Shown in pieces: positions 38,055-50,899 of a DNA stretch of 64,000 nt (its first letter is position 1; every line of letters begins with the position of its first letter). The stretch is from NCBI GenBank assembly GCA_015698045.1, contig BLAL01000030.1, positions 1,302,001-1,366,000 on the forward strand, read 5' to 3'. Below the pieces are notes generated by a model, which did not search any database, had not been told where the DNA came from, and saw only the letters and a list, made by a program, of their open reading frames with translations. The position numbers and the translations under genes were made by a program. This DNA is from Rhizophagus clarus. Taxonomy: Eukaryota; Glomeromycota; Glomeromycetes; Glomerales; Glomeraceae.

Positions 38055-39287
38055 TTACATATATTTGATGGGAATTTTCCACTGAGCTGCAAGTTCTTTT
38101 GCATCATCATGTCTATTTTTCCTTAACATTGACATATAAATTTTAATCAACATTAATTTAGTAGGAGAAAATCTGAATTCATCTTGCATAACTTTTAAAA
38201 ATTCCACAGCTTTTCTAGTCAACCCTTTTTCATATAAATTAAATAATATATAACTAAATATTTGATGAGTCGGTTTTAAATTAAATTCTTGAATCATTTT
38301 CTTAATGTATCCTTTGGCTTTATTTATGTCCATTCTACTAGAATTTCTAACAAGTGTGTTAAACATGTAAATATGCGGTGGTAATCCAGTTTTTAGGAAA
38401 ATTTGAAAACACTTATCCATCACCAATAAATTTCCTGCATTGCCATGTGCATTCATTAAATAATTAAAAGTGTGAATTATTATTGAACGATTTCGTAAAA
38501 TTTCTTTTCTAGTCATTTTTTCTGAAAGATTTGTTTGAGAAAAAGTAGTTTCAAGTAAATCTTGAGCATTTTCCAATCCTTTTGATGCTGAAAATAATCG
38601 AATTAAAATACAATTTGTTACTAGATTTGGTTTCCTTCCACTATTATTAAGATCGATCAGAATTTTTTGAGCTTTTTGAAACCCTTCTTCCTTTCGTTTA
38701 TTTGACTTAATCAATCCCCAGCATGAAGTTATGTAAGAATTGTACGTATAAATATTAGGTTGAATTTTTTTTTTGGTCATTTCTTCCCAAAGTTTATCAC
38801 AAATTTTGGAATTTCCTATTAAACTAAATACATTCATCATATGAGTAAAATCATTTACGTCCGGTTCAATTCCAACTCTTTTCATTCTATTAAAAACAAA
38901 TAAGAGTTGTGTCTCTAAATTATGTCTTTGTTTTTCATTAAGAGATTTTCTGAATGAAAAAGTTTTTAATACTTTAGAATGTTGTAAAGGTGATAAAAGA
39001 TGTAATTGCTTTTTATCGCAAAATTCTAAATATAACTTCCAAGTTTCTTCTATATTATTTTGATAGATAGCTTGTAAAAGAGGTAAAACTTCCTTTGGCG
39101 TCGCCCGTTTTAAAGAATCGGAAGAGTCTTGTCCATTTTTTGGAGGATCATATAAAAATGAATGATGTGTTGCAATTTTAGTAGTGTAAAATCGAATTGG
39201 CTTCTTCCAAATCTTTATTAAAGAATTTCCGTGTCGATAGGCTGAAAATTGTCTAAAGGCAATCAACATATTTTTATTCTTCCTCAA
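38055..39287 (-). CDS. mitochondrial pentatricopeptide repeat protein
   Basis: A single-exon frame of 410 residues. The N-terminus is basic and hydroxylated (MLIAFRQFSAYRHGNSLIKIWKK), fitting a mitochondrial presequence; the second Met may be the real start. PPR helices include DVNDFTHMMNVFSLIGNSKI, KIQPNIYTYNSYITSCWGL, HTFNYLMNAHGNAGNLL, PPHIYMFNTLVRNSSRM and FRFSPTKLMLIKIYMSMLRK. Such proteins bind organellar RNA and support mitochondrial mRNA stability or translation. The specific target cannot be read from the sequence. It lies beside the bL35m gene in the same orientation, about 140 bp upstream. Confidence 0.88.
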   Translation of the reverse strand: MRKNKNMLIAFRQFSAYRHGNSLIKIWKKPIRFYTTKIATHHSFLYDPPKNGQDSSDSLKRATPKEVLPLLQAIYQNNIEETWKLYLEFCDKKQLHLLSPLQHSKVLKTFSFRKSLNEKQRHNLETQLLFVFNRMKRVGIEPDVNDFTHMMNVFSLIGNSKICDKLWEEMTKKKIQPNIYTYNSYITSCWGLIKSNKRKEEGFQKAQKILIDLNNSGRKPNLVTNCILIRLFSASKGLENAQDLLETTFSQTNLSEKMTRKEILRNRSIIIHTFNYLMNAHGNAGNLLVMDKCFQIFLKTGLPPHIYMFNTLVRNSSRMDINKAKGYIKKMIQEFNLKPTHQIFSYILFNLYEKGLTRKAVEFLKVMQDEFRFSPTKLMLIKIYMSMLRKNRHDDAKELAAQWKIPIKYM

Positions 39288-39539
39288 AAATTAAGAAAAA
39301 AAAGTACGTGTAACATAACATCTTTTATCGGCACCAAGTGTTAGGTTACATGATCTCCATCGCGAGTGCTCGCCCAGTTAAATTTATTCTGACAATAATC
39401 AAAATTTTTAGATCACGTGAAATAATGGTTTAATTCTCGAGATATAGTTTCGGTGCCTCTTTATCGTAGAAAAAGTTTTCTTTAAACTTGGCCTATGCAA
39501 ACTTGTATAAATCCCTTATAAAAAAACAATAGTGTCAAC

Positions 39540-41671
39540 ATGAGGTACGTTTTAATTTCATATATATACAGTCATTAATAAATATAAAAGAATTTCTTTT
39601 TTTAAAATAAATAATTAAATATATAAATAAATAAATAAAGCTCAATTTCACATAGGTCCACTAGGAGAACTATGTCCGCCCGAGGTAGAGGCAGGACAAG
39701 AAATGTTCCTTCAAGTACGCAGGTAAAATATACGGTATTATCTTCAGATCATATATATTTTTCAAATTTCTATTTAATTGACTAAAATGTATATTAACCA
39801 TTTTTAATTTTTTTTTTAAATAAATATATAATATAATATATCAAAAAAAAAAAATAACATAGACCAACAACGACCATTGTGATGTGTGTACGTACGGAGG
39901 TCGTATGATGTGTTGTGACGGATGCCCAAAAGCATTCCATTTCACTTGTCTAGTTCCTCCGCTTGATGTTGATAATCCACCGACTGGAAACTGGTATTGT
40001 AGAGAATGCAGCGCTGAAAGTGTTAGTAACTTATAACTTCATTTTGATTTTTTATTTTTGTAATAAAATGTTCAAGATTTTATAATGATTTCATTTGGTT
40101 TAAAAAAAACTGCATTTCGCAAATTTTGATAGACTCGTCAATCGCAACAACGAGGGCGCAAAGGCCGTCGTAAAGGTAGCCTTTTTAAAGAGCTTAAAGA
40201 TAAAGCTCACATATCGAATCCAACATCCTTTATGTTACCGGAAAATATTAGAAATACATTTGACGGAGGTTAAAAAGTTTTTTTCTTTCCTGTTATATGA
40301 TAAAATAAATTGTTAAATTCTCTTTTTTTAATATCACAGTATTTGCAGGTAAGCATGGAGAATATCGGGACTCAAACAAAGAGAAGCCGGTACAACTTGA
40401 GTACGATTTCAAAAGCATTACTATATAACTGTATATTTATTATCAGATTCATTTAATCTCTGTTCTTTATTATAGCAAAAGAGGTTACCCGGTCGAGCCA
40501 GATCGTGAAAGATTTATAGACACAAAAGGGAGAAGTATTTGCTGTTATTACTGCAAACTACCTCCAAGGCATTTGAAGCCGATAATGTCATGTGATTTTT
40601 GTGATCAACATTGGCACTTTGATTGTCTGACACCACCTCTTACGATCGCACCTCCATTGCATAAAAAGTGGATGTGTCCATTACACGCAGATCACGTATT
40701 GGTAGGCAAAAATAAAGCAAAATAAAAATATCATTGTATTATTTAATTAATTCACCGTTTTGATATTTTAATGTAGCCTCCAATGCGTAGATTGCGTGGA
40801 GAAGATGTTTTGCCCTATATGGACAATACTGCTATTGAACATCCGCCCGAAAAACGACGGATTGAATGTGATCCAGAATTTTATCTCAATGATACTTTGC
40901 ACAAATTGCCAAAGCATAGTGTTAGATTAGACTGGATTGGGCAAATGAAGGTAGCATTGGAGGAAAATAATGAGGAAATTTTGCAGGTGAATGCCGCCAC
41001 AGAAAGGGTACTACCTTCAAAAAAAGAAGGTAAAAAGCCTGAAGTTTATCCACAAAAAGGCAAGGAGAAGGAGTTTTTCCTAGGAGATGAGGTTGGAAAG
41101 GATTTAGTTGGTGGCAAAGGTAAGGGGAAAGAATTTGGATTGTGAAAAGATTAGAAAATGGTGGTTTCTCACCCTATTACTACCAATATTATCTTTACCA
41201 GCAGCAGTCGAACTGCTGGATGAAGATGTTCAAATGGCTATGGCTATTGAGTTATCGCAAATGAAATCGCGGCTTGAATGTGATGGCAAAGAGAACGAGG
41301 AAGAGGATGAAGGTGCGGGACCAAGTAGATCGAATTGTGACAGTTATGGAGATGAGAGGATCGCTAAACGACTTAAGCCCGAAGACTATGAATCACCGGT
41401 AAGTTCATCCTCCTCAACGAATTTACGTGCTCATACGGAACCTATAGAAGTTGGTCCAGAAGACTTTAAAGTTGAAGAACGAACAGCAAATAGATTTCAA
41501 CGACACAATAAAAGCCATGATAAGAACGAAGACATTATAGGAAACAATGCAGAAAACATAAAAAGTAAAAACGAGACCGAGAATATTGAAGGAAATCCAT
41601 TGTTCTTATTGGTTGAAGCTGCTTTTGGTGGTTTTGTGAGTATTTGGCTGAAATTAATTTTTCAGTTTTAG
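39540..41671 (+). CDS. RCO1: double-PHD-finger protein, Rco1/PHF12-like
   Basis: Exons 39540-39544, 39656-39722, 39863-40021, 40133-40268, 40340-40400, 40476-40701, 40777-41119 and 41202 onward. The frame reaches 41671, giving about 488 residues; a GTGAGT donor at 41636 could end it a few codons after FGGF instead. The first PHD is HCDVCTYGGRMMCCDGCPKAFHFTCL...WYCRECS. A basic linker (RGRKGRRKG) and a second PHD-like unit follow: CCYYCKLPPRHLKPIMSCDFCDQHWHFDCL...KWMCPLHADHV. The pairing and spacing match Rco1 and PHF12, subunits of the Rpd3S/Sin3 histone deacetylase complex that reads H3K36-methylated gene bodies. The first exon is 5 bases; an alternative start is MSARGRGR in exon 2. The tail is acidic and divergent. 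Confidence 0.82.
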
Positions 41672-42255
41672 ATTTAAAATGTTTATGACTAAATTTTTTT
41701 ATAATATAGTGATAACGGGGTATAATATTTGAACAATTAGTTGAACAATCTTTATAAACATTGCAGGTGCCGCAACATGTCGGCTGTATTTGTATATAAA
41801 TAAAAGTATTATTTGGAAAAAAAGTTGGATAGGTGCTTGTATATGTAAATAATGATGGAAAAAATACACTAATTCAATGTAAATATTTTAATTAGATATC
41901 GAATCAACTTAAATTAGTTACACTAAAATTCAAAACTCTATTTTAAGAGAGGGCTTATTAGAATATATTTTATTTAAGCATTTAATTTTAATAATTTTTT
42001 TTCCTTGGTCCTATAAACGGAGAAGCAAAAAGAAAAACGACGAGACTGCTCTGAAATGTACTGTACACATGAATTTTATAGGCTAAGAATTGATAAGTAG
42101 CATATAATTATTATAATTTTTTGGTTCTAATTAATATATTTTTTTTTTTTTTTTTTAAAAAAAAAAAATACCCATCCAATCTTATACGGTACTTAATAAT
42201 ATTATATAATATTTCTATCTAATTATTAGTTAAAATAATATAAATATCTTTTTTT
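41672..42255. other. convergent 3' region
   Basis: 584 bp between convergent RCO1-like and ERV46. Contains a T18A12 palindrome (42139-42168). No coding recognised. Confidence 0.5.
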
Positions 42256-43971
42256 TTACAAATGTTTTCCTAATTCAATTTTTCTTTTCAAAGTTTTTTC
42301 AGCATTATAAATAAAACCATCTAATATACCAGCAACAGTAAATATACCGCCCACAATTGCACATACACCCGTTAAAAAGTGTGTAAAAGATTTCCTCTCT
42401 TCGCGATTTATAATTAACATCGGAGATATATCATAATTAAAAAACACGCCTAAATTTAATAAAAGGGACATTAATATCATCATATTCATCAACATTTTAA
42501 AATAAATAATTAACACATATGGACTCTCTATTTCGAAGGTTACCTGGAAGACCGCCATGATGAGTATGAACGTGACCACTTGTATCTTTACCGGTTAAAT
42601 CCCTTTCATATTGTGTAACAGAATATTGATTCGTATCAATTGTGGTTTTATTCAAATAATGAAATTGTGTTGACACTACTTTAACAAAATATTGAAACAT
42701 ATAATGTCCTACATGTTTTTTTTTAAAAAAAAAGTTTTTTTCTTTTAGCCGATCTACTTTAATTTAAGCTATTTCTTTTATGGAAAGAAGTAAAATAAAT
42801 TACCTTGAGAAACACTTCTACCAATACCATCTAAGGGATTTACAACTCCTTGTACTTTAGGACCAAAACTTAGATGATGTATCTCATGAGTAAAATCATG
42901 TTTTACACCATCATTTAAAAAAGGTTGTAAATCATGCAAATGAATATTATTTTGTTGAAAACTTTTACCAGGAGCTAAATGAAAGTTGCCAGCTACTTTA
43001 TTTACTCTCACACTGCCTGCTACATTACAACCTTCTTTTGATTGTTGTGATACCTTTTCTTTCCATCCTTCTTTCAAACACTAAAGTTAATCAAATAACG
43101 TAAAATTAAAACCGTGATTTCACAAGAATCTAAAAGAACATACCTACCTGTTCAATTGTATCAGTCTCACTAAATGACCATCCTTTTTTAATATAAGCTT
43201 CTCTTACTTCTTCGCATGTATTGCAACATCCACTCTCTGGTAATTCTCCTCCATAACAGCTACCACAATAAGTTTCATTATGTGCTATGTTTGTATCATT
43301 TAATACTTTATTTATACCTTTTGCTTGATCTCCTAATTCTATAAATAAAATTTCCTGTGAACATCATTTTAGTAGACTGATAATAATTACAAAATAATAA
43401 ACTATATATTATATACCTTCTGTTTTTTCAACATGGATTTCATTACCATCAGAATCTAATCTAGTTTTATAAATATCATGAGCTAGGTCATTTTGTGTTT
43501 CTCCTGCAATATCCATTACATCTACACTTAATACTAATTATTTTTTTTTTTTTTTAAAAAAAAAAAAAATCCGTTAATTGGTTGCACTTATCATATAAAA
43601 TAGTAAATTTTTTAAAAAAGTTTTACCTACAATAACATGGCACATGTGGAAAAGTAATATTGATATTAATCTCAAGCCTTTGTTTTCTACTTTTGTCTAC
43701 AACTAATTGTGGTTTCATTTCTGGTGTTCGGTAATCAATATACTCTGACCAAAGTAATATGCAAATCAAAATCGCACTTATAATCGTCACTTTATAAAAA
43801 AGTTCAGTTTATGCTTAATTCGTTAGGTTGTTAAGAGATAATTATCAAAGAAACGGTTAAGAATAACATACATATCGCTCCATAATACGTTTTAACACGA
43901 AAATCATCGAGAGTTTTAGCATATGCGTCAAAACTCTGAATTTGACTTAAAACTGATCCTCGTTTGCCCAT
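42256..43971 (-). CDS. ERV46: ER-Golgi cargo receptor Erv46/ERGIC3
   Basis: A COPII/COPI vesicle membrane protein that works with Erv41 in cargo retrieval between ER and Golgi. Exons 43971-43872, 43789-43631, 43533-43417, 43338-43148, 43080-42804, 42708-42544 and 42449-42256 encode 400 residues. An N-terminal cytosolic IQSFDAYAKTLDDFRVKT leads into TM1 (TIISAILICILLW). The lumenal domain has VPCYLLSVDVMDIAGE, the cysteine cluster CGSCYGGELPESGCCNTCEEVREAY, and GNFHLAPGKSF. The C-terminal TM2 region is FTHFLTGVCAIVGGIFTVAGILDGFIY. The introns at 42803-42709 and 43630-43534 contain TnAn palindromes (42716-42733, 43541-43569). Confidence 0.96.
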
Positions 43972-44219
43972 TTTTTTTTTTTTTTTTTATGAAATTATTG
44001 ATTAAAAGAATAATTTTTTGAATTTGTATTTTAAAATATAAATGTAAATAATATATTTTGCAGCCCAAATATTTGGACTAAACTTCTTAATTAGGAATAA
44101 TTAATTTATTTTAGCTCAATACAACTTAGACACGTTTTGATTGACAGACAATGGACTTAAATATAAAAATTAAATTAAATATATATGTTTATAATAAAAT
44201 TATAAAATTACAAGTTCTT

Positions 44220-46665
44220 TTATAAATCTAAAAGTAAATTTTCAGGAGTACGTTCATCAATATTTACAACATCTGCACGATAAGAGTTTGATTCGTAATT
44301 ACCAAGATTTCTAAACAAGAAAAAGTTAATAAAGGCTTTTTTTTCTTAAAAATAAAAAAAAATCAATATTTACCCAGAAGACAGATCATCTAAATCAGCA
44401 TCAAATAAATTAGTAACTTTACGTTGTTGTCCAGGATATCTTCTGTTTAATACAGGAGAAACCGTTAATTGTCTTGGTTTGCAATGATGAATAAAAGTTT
44501 GAGGAGACTTTTGATAAATTGAAGATAAACTTGAAATATGTAATAATAATTCATCAAGTAAAGTAGGTTCCATATTATCACTTTCAGTTGAGATGCTTGG
44601 TTTTTCAGATAACACAATATTCTATCAAAGTAAGAAAAGTTTTAAGTTTAATATTTTTTTTTTTTTTTAAGAAAAAATTAATGACAGCTATCTTCTCAGC
44701 ATACATACTTTAGCGGCCACGGGATCAGTTGAAAGTAATCTCCAATAAATGTAACCTCTGTCACGTAAATCAGGGTTATCAACTTCTTCAGTAGCCCATT
44801 TTAATACTTTAGGTACAAGAGCTTGGCCGGCCGTAGGTTTTTTAATAAAAAGTTTTACAGTAGCGGTTAATAAACTTAATTGTACTTCAACAGGCTCCTC
44901 TAAAAATGTAAAAAGAAAATCGTCTAATAATTCTTCAGAATTTTCAATACGATCAGCATATTGTCCAATTATCCAAATCATGGCTGATTTTGCTTCAGGT
45001 TCATCCAAGTTATCTAAATTTTCACACAAAGTGCCAATAATACTTTCATACTGATTAGGAAATTTCCTAAAAATATCTTTTATAACTACAATGGCTTCTT
45101 GTACCACATAATTTACTTTTGTTTGTATTAATTCTACTAATGCTGATATACATTTATCGGCTGTTGACTCTATTTTTACTGCTAATCTCCCAATAGACCT
45201 TACAGCTTTTCTCACAAAGTCAACGTCTACTTCTGTGGCATATCTAATAAACAGATCAAAAACAAAATTATTTTTTCAAAAAAAAGAAAGAAAAGAGAAG
45301 ATACAATATAGACTCACTTATACTCACTCTTTTAATTCCGACAAAACATAATCTACATTACTTGCATTAGCCAAAAAAAACATAATTTCTAATTTTGCTA
45401 ATTTAACATAAATAGGGTCATTATATTTACAAAAGAATACTTTCATATCATTTCTTAGCACTTCAGGTCTTCTTTGTATAATTAAAAGAATATTCCGGAG
45501 AGCAACATATTGGACTTCAGGTCCGCTTGAAAGAAGTGTTACTAACGGCGGAGACAATTTTTTACACATCATATTAACGTCTTCTTCTTTTGTCATGTAA
45601 TTCATTAAATACATTATTACTTTAACCGCTGTTAACACCACGCTTGAATTTGCATGTTGCAAACGTGGTGCGATACGTTCACATAACATCTCAGCATCTC
45701 CCATTTCTTGAGGTACATATGACATTAATGATTCAAGTATATAAGTTTGTCCCCATCTAAATAAATAAATTATTATTATTATATATATATATATACTACA
45801 TGTATGCATATATATTACTTTCTTCGAGAATTCAGAAACTTACTCGGTACATTCGTTGAGAGCAACTATTAATTTATTAGCCATGTTCGAATTTAATTTT
45901 AATGAAATATTTTCTGAACGTTCGGAAATTTCAGTTAAAGCAGCAACAGAATTTGCCACCACAGTTGGATTGGAATCAGCTAATAAATCTCTTAATAAAT
46001 CAATGAAACCTTCATTTTCGACCAATCCTTTATTATGCATATACAACTTAGCTACGGTTATTGCGGCCGTTTTGCGAACGTATGGATCTTGATCTTTTAA
46101 ACAACGTTTTAATGGTCCAACTAATGCGTCTACTATTTTATCCACATTGATATATCCCATTGTTCTTATTGCTAATGCTCTAATCAATGGATTTTGATCT
46201 CCTGCATCCTAAATTTCAATTAAGGAGAAATTATTTAACTGATTTTTATTGTTTTTTAACCCTTTTAAAATTAAATACAATAGCTTACTTTAATGAAGGT
46301 TGGAATAGCCTTTTCAGCCATATCGGGCTTCGATCTTGAATAAATAATAAGATAGAGATAAACCATTTTTTTTATTTCTAATACGGGGATTTGCATACAA
46401 TTAATCACATCAGGAAATAAAGCTGACATATCATTTCCCATCGTCATATTTGCTACTATTTTTTTTAATACCGTTTTTTTCTTTGTATGCTGTTTATCTT
46501 TCCTTTCCGAATTTAACTCGGAACGAAGTTCTTGAACCTTCCCTAATAAAAGATGAGAGTGTGTATTTTACGTTATCTCCAAAAAATAAATATATGTGCG
46601 TACATACATATATATATAATGAATAATAGTTAAATACCTCTTTGAAAATATTTAGCGTCAGACAT
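44220..46665 (-). CDS. APL2: clathrin adaptor (AP-1/AP-2) beta adaptin
   Basis: Large subunit of a clathrin adaptor complex for trans-Golgi/endosome or plasma-membrane sorting. Exons 46665-46638, 46542-46289, 46208-45844, 45756-45328, 45243-44709, 44621-44374 and 44310-44220 encode 649 residues. The trunk is a conserved HEAT/ARM solenoid: [23 protein letters not shown]-like [58 protein letters not shown] and [17 protein letters not shown]. It stops after the hinge and ends [11 protein letters not shown], where LLLDL resembles a clathrin box. No appendage (ear) domain is encoded, which is usual for fungal AP-1 beta but not for animal beta. AP-1 versus AP-2 cannot be settled from this sequence. 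Confidence 0.93.
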
Positions 46666-47689
46666 TTTGAAGTTATGAAAGAACTATCAAATTGAAATTT
46701 CTTTATATCTCTACCCGGTTTGGTTAGTGTATATTAAAAGTGACTGCTGTATGTGATTATAAACCGTTTTGTGATGCAACTAAACCATATCACCTTGATA
46801 TCTGCATTTCGGTTTTCATTTTTTAAATTTTTATACTGAATAGTAAAATTAATTTTATAAATTTTAATAATATTAAAATTTAAAAATTGAAAAAAATATA
46901 TATATTTATCAATATTTTTAATATTCTTCGAATTTATTCTTATTAATTACAATAATATAATAGTATTATTAGAAATTTTAATAATAATAATATAGTCATT
47001 ATAGTGGCTGTCACAAAGTCCGAAATTTTAAATATGCAGCTATTTATATTGTATAACTTAATTTTACAGTACTTTACTAATTGCTATATATATTTTTTAT
47101 AGTTTTCCATAAAATTTTTTGCAAAATCCATTGAAATAAGTTTGAAATTTCGTTTTTACTATTATCACTTATTAAAATATCAATTTTTAACATTAATATC
47201 ACTTAAATCTCTTAATAAATTTTGTAAAATAAACTGATAAAAATATGTAGCTTGTCTCACTCTATTTAAAATTTTCTTCTATATTATTTAATTTATAATT
47301 TATAAAAGTTTAAAGTCATCTAATATTATTGTAATTTATAAGTGATAGTCACTATATGATTTTTATTTTTTTTATAATATCAAAATTTAAAAATTAAATT
47401 AAAATTATTATGATAAAACTGTAAATAATTTCATATATATATAAATTAAAAAGCTAAATTTATTCATTCAAAAAGAAAATCAAGCTCTATCTAATAAATA
47501 CAAAATCTCATCGATTAAATCATTAATTATTAAGTAAATATATAAAATATAATTATTTTTAATATATATATATATATATATAGTGACCCATCACTATAGT
47601 GATCCTATAACGTACTTTGATCTAATTGGTGAATTTTTTTACCAAAAAATTTTATTTTTTATCTGATAGCTAAAATAAAAAATAAAAAA
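46666..47689. other. AT-rich non-coding DNA, start of repeat-rich tail
   Basis: Promoter of the adaptin gene (first about 150 bp), then AT-rich sequence without genes. It includes (AT)n tracts (about 47560-47582) and a short mirrored CACTATAGTG-type stretch just after. Confidence 0.5.
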
Positions 47690-48598
47690 ATGAGTCTAAC
47701 TGTAAAAATAATAAAAAAATAACAAAAAATAATAAAAAAAACAATAAGAAAATAATAGAAAATAGGAAAAAAAATTAAAAAGGATAAAAAAAAAATAAAA
47801 AGAAAGAGAAAATAGAGCAAAAAGAAGAAAAATAAAATAAATAATAAAATAGAAGGAAAAAAAGAATAAAAAAATGAAGAGGAAGAGAAAATAGAATGAA
47901 AGGAAGGGTAAAAGAATAAAAAGAATAAAGAGAAAGGAGAGATAGAATGAAAGAAAAAAAAATAAAAAGAAAAGAATGAAGAGAAAGGGAAAATGAAACA
48001 AATAGATGAAAAGAATAGAAAATAATAACAAAAAAAAAAATGGAATAAAAAGAAAAGTAATAAAATAAAATAATGAAAAGAAAAAAGAAGCTCCAATGTT
48101 ATCTCCTTCCTTTTCGTCTACTCATTATTATTTTTCTTTCTTTTCATTTTTCTATCTTCCTTTTTGCCTTCTTATCAGTTTTCCCTTTTTGTGCCCTTCT
48201 TTTTTTTGTTTCTCTTCTACCTTTTGATTATTTTCTTTCTCTTTCCTTTTTGTTTCACCTTTCTTTTTTTTCTTTCTTTTCGTTTCTCTTCATTTTACTC
48301 CTTCCTTTTTATCTTCTCATTGTTATTTTTCTTTTTTTTCACCTCCTTATCATTATTCTCTTAACTTTTCATCTTTTTATCATTTTTCCCTTGCTTTTTA
48401 TTCCTCCTTTATTATTTTCATTCCTTTTTGCTCCTTCCTTACCCTTTTTACTTATCTTTACACTTTTTGTTTTCTCTTTACCCTTTCATTCTTTTCAATC
48501 ATTCCTTTATTTTTTCTGTTATCTCATTATATTTTCATTCCTTGTTCTTCTTTTTATTGTAACAACTCTTTTTTTTTATTCATCTTATTGTTAAGAGA
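47690..48598. repeat. polypurine/polypyrimidine mirror block
   Basis: About 370 bp of almost pure A and G on the plus strand (47690-48060, degenerate GAAAGAAAA-type units) is followed by about 480 bp of almost pure T and C (48110-48590, CTTTTTCTTTT/CCTTTTT units). The arms are inverted relatives in composition but not base-for-base. The long frames here on either strand encode only Phe/Leu/Ser strings and are artefacts. Confidence 0.8.
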
Positions 48599-49079
48599 TA
48601 AACATTTTTAATCAATAAAACATGTAAACTCTTAAATTAATAAATTGTTTTGACACTATTAACAGTTTATAAATAAAATTTTATAATATAAAAATTATTT
48701 TGAATAAAAAATTTTAAGTTAAAAATATTTTTTTTTTTATAGCGTCAAGTTTCTAAAAAAAAAAATAATGTGGCATATAAATCACGTGTTATGAGAAAAG
48801 AAAATTTTCCTCTAGTTAAGATTAGCAATACTCTAAAAGAAAAATGTAAAATTTATAAATTATAAATTATTATATTTTTTTATTAATACATTATAAATAA
48901 AAAAATAATTTTTCTGAAAAATCAAATAAATTAATACATAATTATTTATAAATTTAAAAAAAAAAATTTTGGCTAAGTTCCACCTTTTGCTGTAAGTCTG
49001 CCTATGAAAATAGTGCTGATCTTATCTGGATTATTAATTAATAAATAATATTGTGAAATATTAATTGAATAAAAAAAAT

Positions 49080-50270
49080 TATTTGTAATAGTTTTTTATT
49101 AACATAAATTATAAACCTATTATAAAATGTTTTTATTAGTTAATTTTAATAAAAAAAATGTTTTGCAATGTTTTTTTGTCACTATAATTAAAAAATATTA
49201 TGAAATGTTTTTTATTAGTTAATTTAATAAAAAAAATATTTTACTATGTTTTTTTTGTTATTCTTTAATAAAAATGTTACAAAATATTTCTATAAGTTAA
49301 TTTTAATAAAAATGTTTTGCAATGTTTTTTTTTGTCACTATAATTAAAAACATTGCAAAACATTTTTTATTAGTTAATTTAATAAAAAATATTTTGCTAT
49401 ATTTTTTTTATTACTTTAATAAAAATATTATAAAATGTTTTTATGAGTTAATTTTAATAAAAAACGTTTTGTAATATTTTTTTATCACTTTAGTTAAAAA
49501 ATATTGTAAAACATTTTTTTATCAATTAATTTAATAAAAAATAATATTTTATAATATTTTTTTTGTCATTTTAATAGAAAATATTATAAAACATTTTTTA
49601 TTAATAATTAATTTAATAAAAAAATAATCTGCAACTTGATTTTTAACAATTTAATAAACAATATTATGAAGTGTTAATTGGACAAAAAAAATTATTTACA
49701 GCAATTTTTTGTTAATATAATTACAAAATTATTGCAAAATATTTTGTTAATTAATTTTAATAAAAAAACATTTTGCAATATTTTTTTATCACTATAATTA
49801 AAAAATATTATAAAATATTTTTTATTAGTTGATTTAATAAAAAAAATGTTTTGTTATATTTTTTTATTACTCTTTAATAAAAATATTGTGAAACATTTTT
49901 ATAAATTAATTTTAATAAAAAAACATTTCGCTATAATTAAAAAATGTTATAAAATATTTTTTATTAGTTGATTTAATAAAAAATATTTTGCTATATTTTT
50001 TTATCACTTTAATAAAAATATTGCAAACCATTTTTATGAATTAATTTTAATAAAAAAATGCTTCACAATATTATTTATTAAAGGATCAAAAAATAAAATT
50101 GCAAAACATTTTTTATTGATTAATTTAATAAAAAATGTTTCGCAATATTTTTTTGTCATTTTAATAAAAAAAGTTTTGCAACATTTTTTTGTTACTTTAA
50201 TTAAAAATATTGTAAAACATTTTTATAAATGATTTAATTGATAAAAAAAATAGGTTTGTAATACTTAAAA
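49080..50270. repeat. degenerate AT minisatellite, period about 155 bp
   Basis: Repeating blocks of TTAGTTAATTTTAATAAAAA then TGTTTTGCAATG, then TTTTTTGTCACTATAATTAA. The TGTTTTGCAATG-like box recurs at about 49159, 49312, 49465 and later with drift. Inner sub-units of about 50 bp are visible. No coding potential. Confidence 0.7.
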
Positions 50271-50339
50271 GATTTTTAATATTAGATTTTGATAATTATC
50301 AATATCATACCAATCAGTTTCCACTAGTCAAAATCAATT

Positions 50340-50550
50340 CTATCAGGTACATATCGGGGACTTATATATCGGCGGCTAATCGGATAAATATCGGGTATTT
50401 TTACATATCGGGTACCTGATTTATTACACTTCAAAATATGCCTAATTACCAAGACCCTGATATCCAAACTATTGGTCACCGATATGTTATTTAATATATA
50501 TCGGGCACAGTTCTATCTTACACATATCGGGTACCCGATATGTGATACAA
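50340..50550. repeat. left subterminal palindromic iterons of the CACTA element
   Basis: Several diverged copies of ACATATCGGGTACCTGAT and ATATCGGGYAY. The best, at 50521-50544, is a perfect 24-bp palindrome centred on GGTACC (core ATATCGGGTACCCGATAT). Likely the protein-binding sites of the element. Confidence 0.75.
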
Positions 50551-50899
50551 ATTTTAATACGTTAGATTTCATATTATATAACGTATTAAGAAATTTTTTA
50601 GAGTTTACTTTCTTTATAGATTTTTCTTTTTAGAAATTTTTAATTCGTTTAATGTAGTTAAAAAATTTTTATTGTCTTATTTGTTGAATGCATTATCAAG
50701 TTATAAATTTTTTGTAAAGTGTTTAAAAGTATAATTATTATTGTTAATATTTTTATTTTATTACGTATTTTATTACAATAAATTAATAAAAAAGTTACAG
50801 TCATTTATAATACAATTTTAAGAAAAGTTTGCTCAAACTTTTCTTAATCGTGATCACGTTAGGATCAAGAGGAACAAGAAAAACTGCAACCTAAAATAA

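Noticed and set aside
47659-48594. Long frames on both strands rich in Phe, Leu, Ser and Ile
   Set aside because: They are translations of the polypurine/polypyrimidine block and have no domain, no codon bias and no splice context.
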